Shown: positions 22,795-30,216, numbered from the stretch's first letter. The stretch is DNA of 32,484 nt from CAZNGF01 sp964572855 (GCA_964572855.1 CAZNGF010000029.1:1-32484); one strand, 5' to 3'. The notes: generated by a model from the letters alone, not told the origin. A program made the numbers and translations.

Positions 22795-23393
22795 GGTGAC
22801 TCCTCCGTTTTGAACAAGGTTTTGAGGGTGTTGAGCGTGTCGTCCAACAACGATTCCACCGGGCGGCCGCTGGCCGCGAACATCATGAGCCCGAAGGCGT
22901 GCGTCCCCAGGAAGTTGAAGAACGCGTTCGGCTCCACGCCGTCGCGCTGCAGTACGGGCAGCGTGGCCTCGCGCAGCTCCTCGAGCCATTCCATGTGGAT
23001 GCGCATGAAGTGGCGCAGCACCGACTGGTGGTGCCCCTCGGGCTCGGCGAACACCATGGCCACCAGCTTGAAGCTCTCGGGCGAAGCCCGGAAGTTCTGC
23101 GCGTAGGCGCTCAGGATGGTCTCGGCGATGTCGTAGGGCGTGCGAAGCGTTCCGGACCGCGCCAGCAGGCCCTCGAAGTGCGCGTCGACCGAGGCTTGAA
23201 TCGCGCCCTCCAAGATGGCCTCCTTGGACGGAAAGTAGTAGTAAACCGTCCCCTTGGCCAGCTCGGCGCGCGCGGCGATCTCGTCCACCGTGGTGTCCTT
23301 GATGCCGTGGTGGGCGAACACCTCCAGCGCGGCTTCCACGATGCGCTCTCGGCGCTGCTCCCGTTCCCGCAGGCGCGCTTCCTTTGGATTCAC
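22788..23393 (-). CDS. TetR/AcrR family transcriptional regulator
   Basis: A 201-residue protein with an N-terminal TetR helix-turn-helix at about 14-60 (RERIVEAALEVFAHHGIKDT, VDEIAARAELAKGTVYYYFP, SKEAIL) and a helical ligand-binding domain. It starts with GTG at 23393, preceded by GGGAGG. As first gene of the operon with the RND exporter, it most likely represses its own operon and is released by a hydrophobic ligand, as in AcrR-type systems. A palindrome placed just after the predicted transcription start fits this role. The ligand is unknown. Confidence 0.92.
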   Translation of the reverse strand: MNPKEARLREREQRRERIVEAALEVFAHHGIKDTTVDEIAARAELAKGTVYYYFPSKEAILEGAIQASVDAHFEGLLARSGTLRTPYDIAETILSAYAQNFRASPESFKLVAMVFAEPEGHHQSVLRHFMRIHMEWLEELREATLPVLQRDGVEPNAFFNFLGTHAFGLMMFAASGRPVESLLDDTLNTLKTLFKTEESPC

Positions 23394-23410
23394 GGGGCCT
23401 CCCGATGCCA

Positions 23411-23449
23411 GGTTTTCGACCGCTCGGTCGAAAACCGACCCGGCGGTCG
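23411..23449. promoter_or_regulatory. Palindromic TetR operator with a second half-conserved dyad
   Basis: Perfect 12-bp arms at 23411-23422 and 23425-23436 (GGTTTTCGACCG and its complement) surround the bases CT. A second, shorter dyad CGACC-CGGC-GGTCG lies at 23436-23449. Both contain the CGACC/GGTCG core. They sit between the promoter and the start codon of the TetR gene, the expected place for autorepression. Confidence 0.8.
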
Positions 23450-23455
23450 AAAGGG

Positions 23456-23484
23456 AGTCTATCGGGGGGGGTCACGCCACGCAA
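23456..23484 (-). promoter_or_regulatory. Promoter of the TetR-RND operon
   Basis: On the minus strand TTGCGT (23484-23479) and TAGACT (23461-23456) are exactly 17 bp apart. The expected start near 23449 falls in the operator region at 23411-23449. Confidence 0.6.
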
Positions 23485-23493
23485 CGGGTTTAA

Positions 23494-23520
23494 TCAGGAA
23501 CTTTCCTGACATCGGTCAGG
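23494..23520. repeat. Two overlapping dyads upstream of the TetR operon promoter
   Basis: TCAGGAA-CT-TTCCTGA (23494-23509) overlaps CCTGAC-ATCG-GTCAGG (23505-23520); they share the CCTGA segment, so only one hairpin can form at a time. Placed just upstream of the -35 box, they could be an activator site or part of a terminator-like structure. No function is assigned. Confidence 0.4.
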
Positions 23521-23639
23521 TTTACGGGAGGGGGACGCCGGGTGGCATGGCCAAGAGATGAGCAGGCTCGGCAGGCCTTGTCAGCGGCGCCATGTGCCTT
23601 TGACGCAGCGCCTTCGTGGGATGGAGGCACGGGGGATGG

Positions 23640-25148
23640 CTAGTTGCGGACCGTCACCCACGCGGACGTGCTGACGCGCTGTCGGTTGGCGTCGGTCACG
23701 GTAGCCCGCAACTGGTAGCGACCGTCGCGCAGGGACGTCGTCTCCCAGAGGGCGCCAAACCCGTCCCCGGGCGTGCGATCCAGCCCGATTTGGACGAAGC
23801 GCTCCCCGTCGGGGGAGTAAGCGAACTCGGCAAAGCCGAAGCCGTCCAGGTCGAGCCCCGTCGCTTCGATTACGAGCTCGGTCGGCCCGCCCAGCACCTG
23901 ATCCGGTTGCAGGCCGACCCACTGGAGCCGGGCTCCAGTGGAAGCGCTTTGCACGGAGGCTTCGGGGCCAGCGTCGGCCCGCTGGCTCGCGGCCGAGACC
24001 CGTTCGGCCTCGATGCGCGCCAGCGTGCGCGCCACGCGTTGGCACTGGCTTGGAAGCAGATGCGCGCGCGGTTCCGGAGTAACGCCAGACCCCTTCATGA
24101 GGTTGTTCGGGTCTTGCTGCGTGTCGTTGAGCCCGTCGCTGCCGGGATGACCCAGCCCCAGGTTGTGCCCGAGCTCGTGGGCCAGGGTCGTGACCATCTG
24201 GCGCGGGAGGACGAACTGCTCGCGATCGTAGAGCGCGCCCCAGCGCACGATCGTGTAGTGCGGCGGCGTGATCTCGCCGAAGCCCTCGATGTCCTGGTAT
24301 TGGCCGTTGATCGCCGTCAGGATGCGCAGGCCCGTCACGAACACGGTCAGGTCCGCCGGGCCGAAGCGAAGGCCCTCGTCTTCGAGCGCGTCGAGCGTCA
24401 GGCTGCGCGCCTGGTGCATGACGGCCCCCGTGCGCGTCCCGTGCAGGATGGCGGGCTCGCGCTCGTACGCCTCAAACAGCTTGTCGGCGAGCGTCCCCCC
24501 CGGCATGCGCAGACGGTCCGGATGGAGCACGCGCACGAGGCCGCCTTTGAATCCCACGCCGCACTGGTCCCAGATCCCGTTGACCGCGTCCAGGATCTCG
24601 CCGTGGAACGCCGCGCGCACGTCGGCCGCCGGCTCGCTCCAGATCGGGTTTTCCAGCGGCGTGGCCCCCTCGGTCAACGCGGTAACGCCGTCGTCCAGCA
24701 CGAACACGTTCACCGTGAGCTCGGCTTCGGCGGGCTGCGCCCGCGACAGCACCTGAGAGAAGTTGTAGCGCGGCGGCTGGCCGCAGTCGAAGGCGAGCAG
24801 GCGCGGCGCGCTGGCCTGGCCGCGCGGGTCCCAAGCGGTCACGCGCAGCGACACGCTCTGAGCGTAGGCGGTACACGCGAGCGAGAAGCGCACGTCCCCC
24901 TGCGCTTGACTCGCCGTCACCCGCACGTCCTGCCGGTGGTAGCGCCCGTCGACCACGTCGAACTGGACGCGGGAGAGCCCGGCCCCCGAGCGGTAGGAAA
25001 GCGTGCCCTGGGCGCTCTGGTACGTGCCGAGTTGTTCGGGGAATTGGATCGACAGGACTTCGGGCTGATCGCCGGACGAGTGCGCGATGGCGCTGGTCAG
25101 CGTGAGCAGCGTGGCGAATGCGAGTGCAAGGCGCTTGGCGTTGAGCAT
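23640..25148 (-). CDS. Secreted metzincin-type zinc metalloprotease under a c-di-GMP riboswitch
   Basis: A 502-residue protein from the ATG at 25148. A signal peptide (about 1-23) precedes an Ig-like domain (LGTYQSAQGTLSYRSGAGLS). The protease domain has HELGH at 324-328 and the third zinc ligand His334 (HELGHNLGLGH). A likely Met-turn is NLMKG (Met351), as in metzincins. A C-terminal beta domain (about 415-500, LQWVGLQPDQVLGGPTELVI, DGRYQLRATVTDANRQRVS) may bind substrate. It should cleave extracellular or surface proteins. The ATG lacks a strong ribosome binding site. The preceding bases belong to the closing helix of a cyclic-di-GMP-I riboswitch, so translation is probably controlled by that second messenger. 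The substrate is unknown. Confidence 0.9.
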   Translation of the reverse strand: MLNAKRLALAFATLLTLTSAIAHSSGDQPEVLSIQFPEQLGTYQSAQGTLSYRSGAGLSRVQFDVVDGRYHRQDVRVTASQAQGDVRFSLACTAYAQSVSLRVTAWDPRGQASAPRLLAFDCGQPPRYNFSQVLSRAQPAEAELTVNVFVLDDGVTALTEGATPLENPIWSEPAADVRAAFHGEILDAVNGIWDQCGVGFKGGLVRVLHPDRLRMPGGTLADKLFEAYEREPAILHGTRTGAVMHQARSLTLDALEDEGLRFGPADLTVFVTGLRILTAINGQYQDIEGFGEITPPHYTIVRWGALYDREQFVLPRQMVTTLAHELGHNLGLGHPGSDGLNDTQQDPNNLMKGSGVTPEPRAHLLPSQCQRVARTLARIEAERVSAASQRADAGPEASVQSASTGARLQWVGLQPDQVLGGPTELVIEATGLDLDGFGFAEFAYSPDGERFVQIGLDRTPGDGFGALWETTSLRDGRYQLRATVTDANRQRVSTSAWVTVRN

Positions 25149-25149
25149 C

Positions 25150-25249
25150 GGGTTCTTCGGCGGCCCAGCCACCCTCGGCGTTGCCGGTCGGGTCTGAGGC
25201 TTTGCGTCCCGCGCTTACGCGCGGTTTGCCCTTGTCGGAACCGAAGCCC
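25150..25249 (-). promoter_or_regulatory. Cyclic-di-GMP-I (GEMM) riboswitch in the metalloprotease leader
   Basis: The minus strand reads GACAAGGGCAAACC, then a stem CGCGC with a GTAA (GNRA) loop and GCGCG, then GGGACGCAAAGCC. The last two conserved blocks, GGCAAACC and GGGACGCAAAGCC, are the hallmark of the class. The 3' part GGTGGCTGGGCCGCCGAAG follows the consensus GGTAGCGGGGTTACCGATGG. The ends pair through CTTCGG (25246-25241) with CCGAAG (25160-25155), which is 6 bases before the protease ATG. No terminator fits between aptamer and start codon, so translational control, most simply OFF on ligand binding, is predicted. Confidence 0.95.
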
Positions 25250-25299
25250 ACCTCCTCGGCTCGAATTGCGGGGCGTCCCGCTAGTTCGGATTGTACCTT

Positions 25300-25327
25300 A
25301 TTTTACACTGGTTAGACATGGTTACAA
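25300..25327 (-). promoter_or_regulatory. Promoter upstream of the riboswitch-protease unit
   Basis: On the minus strand TTGTAA (25327-25322) and TAAAAT (25305-25300) are 16 bp apart. A start near 25293 gives a leader of about 145 bases that holds the whole aptamer. The area is locally AT-rich. Confidence 0.55.
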
Positions 25328-25574
25328 GGGGTTACACGTTTATTTCAGCGTAATGTGGATTACCGAGCATGGAGAACAAGAATGGGGCGCACGGCCGCGC
25401 GCCCCGACAAACGGATCGGGTTGAGCTCAGCGCCTCTGGCAACCCCCTCACATCGCTCAGGATGTCATGCTGAGCTAAAAGCGAAGCATCCCCTACGGCT
25501 GCGGGAGATCCTTCGGCCTTGCGGCCTCAGCAATGTAGGGCCGGCTGTGCCGGCCGGCCCGCGCAGCGGGCCCG
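25328..25574. repeat. Intergenic repeats: dispersed stem-loop element and a REP-like palindrome
   Basis: No gene is seen between the protease promoter and the discoidin gene stop. Bases 25455-25475 form GCTCAG-GATGTCATG-CTGAGC, followed by GCGAAGCATCC, CTACGGCTGCGGGAGATCC and TTCGGCC. This string resembles a stem-loop repeat found scattered through many bacterial genomes. Next to it, GTAGG (25535-25539) leads into GGCCGGC-TGT-GCCGGCC (25539-25555), a member of the GTAGGG palindrome family. These may also act as terminators for the minus-strand gene ending at 25575. Confidence 0.5.
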
Positions 25575-26756
25575 TCAGGGCGCGGCGTAGACCTCGAGCT
25601 CGCGCAGGCCGGTGTTGCCGCCCGTGCTCTCGACCACCTCGAAGCGCAGGACGGAAAGGGTCGTGGGCGCGAGCGCGAAGGCGTGCAAACGCTTGACGTC
25701 GGGCAGGTCGAACTCCCCCAGCGCCTCGCCCGCGCCGTTCAGGACGCGGAAGCGCAGGATGTCGGCGCTGTTGCCCATCGTGCGGCTCCAGACGCCGACC
25801 CCAGCGATTTCGGTGGGTGCGGCCAATTCGATCTCGATCCAGGCGTCGTCGCCCTCGCCGTCGGAGGACCACTCCGTCTTCGGGTCGCCGTCGATGGCGT
25901 GGTCCGCACCGAACGAACTGTCGTCCCCGCCGCCGCCCCAGTTGCTGCTCACGGCGCGGACCGCCCCTTGTACGGCCAGGTTGGGGCCGAAAGCGCCGTC
26001 GGCCGAGGTGGGCGCGGCTGTGGTTCTGAACGACACGGGCTCGGCCCGGTAAACGTTGGCTGCGGCGTCGATGAGCGCGACCTCGGCGCGGTACTGGGTC
26101 TCGGGGTCGAGGGCCAGCAGCTGAACGCGGTGGTCCGTGAACGGCTCGGTGTGGGACATGCGCGCGCTGCGGCCGAGCGCCTCGCCTGGGCCGAAGGCCG
26201 TGCTGGCCAGCGTCGGGACCGTCGTGCCAAACGAGACCAGCGCGCTCTGGGCCTCGACCTCGGAGACGTCCGGTCCGCCCTGCAGGACCCGCTCCGCGGG
26301 CGCGGGTTGGAGCGCGAGCGCCTCGCCTTCGCGCTGGGCGATCAGGTCTTGCCCGGGGTCGGGCACGGCCTGGGCGCTCACGAGGTAAACCCGCGAGCGC
26401 AGCACCTCGTGCTCGGGCGTGAAGGCCGTCAGCACGATCTGGTAGCTGCTCCCCTCACGCAGGCCCAACGCGATGTCGTGGTCGCGGGCCGGCGCGGTCA
26501 TGTCCATGGCCGTAAGGCGCTCGAAGTCGCCCCCCACGGGCCCCACGTTGACGGCGCACAACACGTCTTCCGGGGTCTCGAGCCGCAGCCACCAGCGGCC
26601 GTCCGCGTGGTTGACGCGCACGTTCGACGCCTCGAAGAACGCCGCCGCCCGCGCCGAGGGCTGCGAGGCCACCGCCGCCGACTGCGTGCTCCACCAAACG
26701 GCGCCGCCGGCCACGGCGACGACGATCAGGCCCAGTCCGATCCACATCGGTTTCAT
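25575..26756 (-). CDS. Membrane-anchored protein with C-terminal discoidin (F5/8 type C)-like domain
   Basis: A 393-residue protein from the ATG at 26756, preceded by AAAGGTG. An N-terminal membrane segment (MKPMWIGLGLIVVAVAGGAV) anchors it. Two beta-rich, Fn3-like regions follow (about 40-140 and 180-250, the latter with VQLLALDPETQYRAEVALID). The C-terminal region from about 260 looks like a discoidin/F5-8C fold: ADHAIDGDPKTEWSS, DAWIEIEL, GVGVWSRTMGNSADILRFRV and LRFEVVESTGGNTGLRELEV. Such domains bind carbohydrates or cell-surface ligands. It has its own promoter and is separated from the protease gene by repeats, so co-regulation with the riboswitch is not expected. Confidence 0.78.
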   Translation of the reverse strand: MKPMWIGLGLIVVAVAGGAVWWSTQSAAVASQPSARAAAFFEASNVRVNHADGRWWLRLETPEDVLCAVNVGPVGGDFERLTAMDMTAPARDHDIALGLREGSSYQIVLTAFTPEHEVLRSRVYLVSAQAVPDPGQDLIAQREGEALALQPAPAERVLQGGPDVSEVEAQSALVSFGTTVPTLASTAFGPGEALGRSARMSHTEPFTDHRVQLLALDPETQYRAEVALIDAAANVYRAEPVSFRTTAAPTSADGAFGPNLAVQGAVRAVSSNWGGGGDDSSFGADHAIDGDPKTEWSSDGEGDDAWIEIELAAPTEIAGVGVWSRTMGNSADILRFRVLNGAGEALGEFDLPDVKRLHAFALAPTTLSVLRFEVVESTGGNTGLRELEVYAAP

Positions 26757-26795
26757 GGAATCACCTTTCATCGCACATTGTTCCAATCGGGTGCA

Positions 26796-26819
26796 GTAGG
26801 GACGCGATTCATCGCGCCC
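26796..26819. repeat. REP-like palindrome in the discoidin-gene leader
   Basis: GTAGGG (26796-26801) leads into CGCGAT-TC-ATCGCG (26803-26816) and GCCC. It matches the dispersed family and would form a hairpin in the 5' leader of the minus-strand gene starting at 26756. Confidence 0.55.
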
Positions 26820-26822
26820 GCA

Positions 26823-26850
26823 ACCATACGTCCCACCGTTACCCTGTCAA
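26823..26850 (-). promoter_or_regulatory. Promoter for the discoidin-like gene
   Basis: On the minus strand a perfect TTGACA (26850-26845) lies 16 bp from TATGGT (26828-26823). The leader of about 59 bases contains the palindrome at 26796-26819. Confidence 0.55.
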
Positions 26851-26870
26851 TGCATCGAGCGCGTACCCGC

Positions 26871-26894
26871 GGGTCCCATGAATGGGACCCCTAC
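26871..26894. repeat. REP-like palindrome with CCCCTAC end
   Basis: GGGTCCCAT-GA-ATGGGACCC (26871-26890) followed by CTAC is a perfect 9-bp stem with a 2-base loop. It is the mirror orientation of the unit at 26796, and the pair brackets the discoidin-gene promoter. Confidence 0.6.
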
Positions 26895-26998
26895 ATCCGA
26901 ACGCCAGAGCGGTTCTGGACAAACCCTCGCCACTCTGTCTAAGGGGAGGGCACGTCACCCTTCAAGCGTAGGGCACACGCCCCGTCCCTTCAACCGAA

Positions 26999-27027
26999 TT
27001 GAATTGCCCACAAGCGTCTGCTAGACT
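26999..27027 (+). promoter_or_regulatory. Promoter directly in front of the riboflavin genes
   Basis: TTGAAT (26999-27004) and TAGACT (27022-27027) are 17 bp apart. The expected start near 27034 leaves only about 7 bases before the ribE ATG at 27041, with AGGGA at 27031-27035. There is no room for an FMN riboswitch, and none of its conserved blocks are seen upstream. Confidence 0.55.
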
Positions 27028-27040
27028 CCCAGGGACTCTC

Positions 27041-27625
27041 ATGTTTACCGGAATCGTCGCCGGACTCGGCCGCGTCGGCCGGCTCGACCGTCACCGGCTC
27101 AGCTTCGCCGTCCCCGACGGGTTCGAGCTCAAGCCGGGCGACAGCGTGGCCGTCAACGGGACGTGCCTGACCGCCGTTGCGTTCGACGGCGGTCTCGTGG
27201 GCGCGGATTTGAGCCCGGAGACGCTTTCCCGCACCGCGCTCGGGGGACTCGAACCGAACGAGCCCGTCAACCTCGAACTCCCGTTGCGTGCCGCCGACCG
27301 GCTCGGCGGGCACTTCGTGCAGGGTCACGTGGACGCGGTCGGACACGTCGAGCGGATCGAGCCCGAGGGGGAGTCCTACCGCTTCGTCTTTCGGGTCGAT
27401 GCGCGCTGGGATCGGTACTTGGTCGAAAAGGGGTCGGTAACGGTCGACGGGATCAGCCTGACGGCCTTCGACGTGCGCGACGGGGCGTTTGCCGTGGCGG
27501 TCATCCCGCACACGTTCCGGCACACCAACCTGGGGAGTAAACGGGTGGGCGATCTCGTCAACGTGGAGTTCGACGTGTTGGGCAAATACGCGGAGAAACT
27601 GCTGGCGGCTCGGCTGCAGGCTTAG
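27041..27625 (+). CDS. ribE: Riboflavin synthase, alpha subunit
   Basis: The 194-residue protein catalyses dismutation of two 6,7-dimethyl-8-ribityllumazine molecules to riboflavin. It has the canonical MFTGIV start and two lumazine-binding repeats: GDSVAVNGTCLTAV and GGHFVQGHVDAVGHV in the first, GSVTVDGISLTAF and HTFRHTNLGSKRVGDLVNVE in the second. The ATG at 27041 is chosen over an upstream frame because it matches the family start exactly. Length is normal. It is the first gene of a ribE-ribBA-ribH operon, with ribBA starting 8 bases after its stop. The deaminase/reductase ribD is not in the window. Confidence 0.96.
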   Translation: MFTGIVAGLGRVGRLDRHRLSFAVPDGFELKPGDSVAVNGTCLTAVAFDGGLVGADLSPETLSRTALGGLEPNEPVNLELPLRAADRLGGHFVQGHVDAVGHVERIEPEGESYRFVFRVDARWDRYLVEKGSVTVDGISLTAFDVRDGAFAVAVIPHTFRHTNLGSKRVGDLVNVEFDVLGKYAEKLLAARLQA

Positions 27626-27633
27626 GAGGGAAC

Positions 27634-28839
27634 ATGACGTTTGACTCGGTGAAAACGGCGATCGAACAGGTCGAACGCGGCGGCATGGTCATCGTCGTCG
27701 ACGACGAGGACCGCGAGAACGAGGGCGACTTGGTCGTCGCCGCCGACAAGATCACCCCGGCGCACGTCAACTTCATGGCCAAGCACGCGCGCGGCTTGGT
27801 GTGCGTGCCGATGGACGCCCAGATGCTCGACCGGCTCGGACTGGGTCCCATGGTGGGCGGCAACACGAGCCAGCGCGGCACCAACTTCACGGTCTCGGTC
27901 GACGCCCGCGAGGGCGTGGACACTGGCATCTCGGCCTTCGACCGCGCCCAGACGGTCAAGGTGCTGGTCGACCCCAACACGCACCCCAACCACTTGGTCC
28001 AGCCGGGGCACGTGTTCCCGTTGCGCGCCTACCCCGGCGGCGTGCTGCGCCGCGCAGGGCACACCGAGGCCAGCGTCGACCTGTCCCGCATGGCGGGCTT
28101 GAGCCCGGCGGCGGTCATCTGCGAGATCATGAACGACGACGGCTCGATGGCCCGCGTGCCGCAACTGGAAGGCTTTGCCAAGGAACACGCGCTGCCGATC
28201 ATCAGCATCGCGGACCTGATCCGCTACCGCAGCCAGCGCGAGCAGCTCGTCGAGCGCATCGCGACAGCCAAGCTGCCCACGCTGTTCGGCAACTTCGAGC
28301 TCTACGCCTACCGCTACCTGCTCGACGACAAGGAGCACCTGGCGCTGGTCAAGGGCGAGGTCTCGGGCGCCGAGCACGTGCTGGTGCGCGTGCATTCCGA
28401 GTGCGCCACCGGCGACATCTTCGGTTCGATGCGCTGCGACTGCGGCGAGCAGCTCTACCGCGCCATGGCCCGGATTCAGGAGGAGGGGGCCGGCGTGATC
28501 GTCTACCTGCGCCAGGAAGGCCGCGGCATCGGCCTGGGAGCCAAGATCCGCGCCTACCACCTGCAGGACGAAGGCTTGGACACCGTCGAGGCCAACCAGC
28601 AGCTCGGGCTGCCGGTCGACCTGCGCGACTACGGCATCGGCGCCCAGATCCTGCGCGATCTTGGCTTGAGCACGATCCGCATCCTGACCAACAACCCCAA
28701 GAAGGTCGTCGGGCTGGAAGGCTACGGGCTCCACATCACCGAGCAGCTCCCGCTCACGGTCAAACCCAACGAGCACAACTTCCGCTACCTCAAGACCAAG
28801 AAGGAGAAGCTGGGCCACTCGCTCGAGGGCATCTTCTAG
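27634..28839 (+). CDS. ribBA: Bifunctional 3,4-dihydroxy-2-butanone-4-phosphate synthase / GTP cyclohydrolase II
   Basis: A 401-residue fusion supplying both precursors of the riboflavin pathway. The DHBP synthase half (1 to about 200) has the acidic VVDDEDRENEGDLV motif and RRAGHTEASVDLSRMAG. The GTP cyclohydrolase II half (about 205-401) has the zinc-binding pattern HSECATGDIFGSMRCDCGEQ, the catalytic RQEGRGIGLGAKIRAY and LTNNPKKVVGLEGYG. Both halves look complete and active. GGAGGGAAC precedes the ATG. It is followed after 2 bases by ribH. Confidence 0.97.
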   Translation: MTFDSVKTAIEQVERGGMVIVVDDEDRENEGDLVVAADKITPAHVNFMAKHARGLVCVPMDAQMLDRLGLGPMVGGNTSQRGTNFTVSVDAREGVDTGISAFDRAQTVKVLVDPNTHPNHLVQPGHVFPLRAYPGGVLRRAGHTEASVDLSRMAGLSPAAVICEIMNDDGSMARVPQLEGFAKEHALPIISIADLIRYRSQREQLVERIATAKLPTLFGNFELYAYRYLLDDKEHLALVKGEVSGAEHVLVRVHSECATGDIFGSMRCDCGEQLYRAMARIQEEGAGVIVYLRQEGRGIGLGAKIRAYHLQDEGLDTVEANQQLGLPVDLRDYGIGAQILRDLGLSTIRILTNNPKKVVGLEGYGLHITEQLPLTVKPNEHNFRYLKTKKEKLGHSLEGIF

Positions 28840-28841
28840 CG

Positions 28842-29315
28842 ATGCCGACGTTCGAGGGGAGCGCCAACGGCCAGGGCCTGCGGATCGGGGTCGCGGTCAG
28901 CCGCTTCAACGAGGGGATCACGGCCAAGCTGCTCGGGGGCGCGCTGGAGACGTTCAAACGCGCGGGCGTGGCCCAGGAATCCATCGACGTGGTCTGGGTC
29001 CCCGGCGCCTTCGAGCTGCCGCAGGCCGCGCGCGCGCTGGACGAAGCGCGTGACTACGACGGCATCGCGGCGCTGGGCTGCGTCATCCGCGGCGAGACCC
29101 CGCACTTCGACTACGTCTGCGACGCCGCGGCGCGAGGGTTGCTGGATCTCAGCCTGCGCGCGCGCGCGTGCATCACCTTCGGCGTGCTCACCTGCGACAC
29201 GCCGGAACAAGCCTGGGCGCGCGCCGGCGGCCGCTCCAACAAGGGGGAGGAGGCCGCCGCCGGGCTGATCCGGCTGATCGGCGCGCTGCGGACGCTCGCG
29301 GAGCGCGCCAGTTGA
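28842..29315 (+). CDS. ribH: 6,7-dimethyl-8-ribityllumazine synthase
   Basis: The 157-residue protein condenses the ribBA product DHBP with the ribityl-aminopyrimidine to form lumazine. Family motifs are present in order: IGVAVSRFNEGITAKLL, VPGAFELPQAA, LGCVIRGETPHFDYV with the catalytic His, FGVLTCDTPEQAWARAGG and NKGEEAA. Length fits the icosahedral or pentameric enzymes. The ATG at 28842 is 2 bases after the ribBA stop, so translation is coupled. It completes a three-gene riboflavin cluster. Confidence 0.96.
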   Translation: MPTFEGSANGQGLRIGVAVSRFNEGITAKLLGGALETFKRAGVAQESIDVVWVPGAFELPQAARALDEARDYDGIAALGCVIRGETPHFDYVCDAAARGLLDLSLRARACITFGVLTCDTPEQAWARAGGRSNKGEEAAAGLIRLIGALRTLAERAS

Positions 29316-29346
29316 AAGCGGACGGCCCGCCCCGTAGCATCGCCCC

Positions 29347-30081
29347 ATGTCCTCCCCGATCAAGCCCGGCGAAGTCTTCTCCGACAGCGGCCGCTTCGAC
29401 CACGACATCCGGCTGCTCGTCCCGCGCTACGACGAGCTGCACGAGGCCGTGCTCAACAGCATTTCGCCCGAGTTCAAGGGCAGCCTGCGGATTCTGGAGC
29501 TGGGCTGCGGCACGGGCGAGCTCACGGCGCGGCTGCTGGAGCGCTTTCCCTACGCGCAGGTCTGGGGCGTGGATTACTCGGAGAAGATGCTGGCCGTGGC
29601 CCGCAAGAAGCTGGCGGCCTACGGCGAGCGGCTCACGCTGATCCAAAGCGACTTCAACCAGGTCGAGTTCCCGCCGCAGCTCGACCTGGCGCTCTCGACG
29701 CTGGCCATCCACCACCTCACCGACCCCGACAAGCTCCGGCTGTTCCAGCGCGTCCACGAGCACCTGAGCGAGGGCGGCTGGTTCGTCAACGGCGACGCCG
29801 TGCTGTTCGAGTCGGTGCACCACGAGTACCTGCACGGCGTCGTGCGCCAGGAGCACGCGCGCGCCAACGACCTCACGACCCAGGAATTGGAACAACGCCT
29901 GGAGGAGATCCAGACCCACGACCACCCGGCCACGCTCATCCACCAACTGCACCTGATGCAGGCCGCCGGCTTTTCGGTGGTGGACGTGATCTGGAAGTTC
30001 TACTCCCTGGCCGTCTTCGGCGGCTTCAAGGGCAAACTGCCCGAGCTGCCCACCGACCCCTCGCTCACGTTCGCGTATTGA
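29347..30081 (+). CDS. Class I SAM-dependent methyltransferase
   Basis: A 244-residue soluble protein with a Rossmann methyltransferase fold. Motif I is ILELGCGTGELTARLL near residues 48-65, followed by the acidic loop VWGVDYSEKML, then FNQVEFPPQLDLALSTLAIH and HHLTDPDKLRLF. The substrate cannot be told from sequence. It resembles the Methyltransf_25/11 type seen in many small-molecule methylases. It follows ribH after 31 bases on the same strand and may be in the same transcript, but it has no known role in riboflavin synthesis. Only a weak ribosome binding site precedes the ATG. Confidence 0.88.
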   Translation: MSSPIKPGEVFSDSGRFDHDIRLLVPRYDELHEAVLNSISPEFKGSLRILELGCGTGELTARLLERFPYAQVWGVDYSEKMLAVARKKLAAYGERLTLIQSDFNQVEFPPQLDLALSTLAIHHLTDPDKLRLFQRVHEHLSEGGWFVNGDAVLFESVHHEYLHGVVRQEHARANDLTTQELEQRLEEIQTHDHPATLIHQLHLMQAAGFSVVDVIWKFYSLAVFGGFKGKLPELPTDPSLTFAY

Positions 30082-30099
30082 GGCAAACCACAGGGACAC

Positions 30100-30155
30100 G
30101 TAGGGCCCGCTGTGCGGGCCGAATTAAACGGCTTGGCCTGCACAGCAGGCCCTAC
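30100..30155. repeat. Composite REP-like element: two hairpins in inverted orientation
   Basis: GTAGG then GGCCCGC-TGT-GCGGGCC (30104-30120), a spacer GAATTAAACGGCTT, then GGCCTGC-ACA-GCAGGCC (30135-30151) and CTAC. Each half has a 7-bp stem and 3-base loop, and the halves mirror each other, giving GTAGGG...CCCTAC ends as in bipartite REP (BIME) elements. It lies between the methyltransferase and the CDF gene and could end the former's transcript. Confidence 0.7.
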
Positions 30156-30216
30156 TTTGTGTTGGGCATCTCTGCGCTCCTCTGCAACCCCCGCGCCTCT
30201 GCGGTACATTGACCCC

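Noticed and set aside
26760..27040. FMN riboswitch before ribE
   Set aside because: None of the conserved RFN blocks were found, and the predicted promoter leaves no leader.
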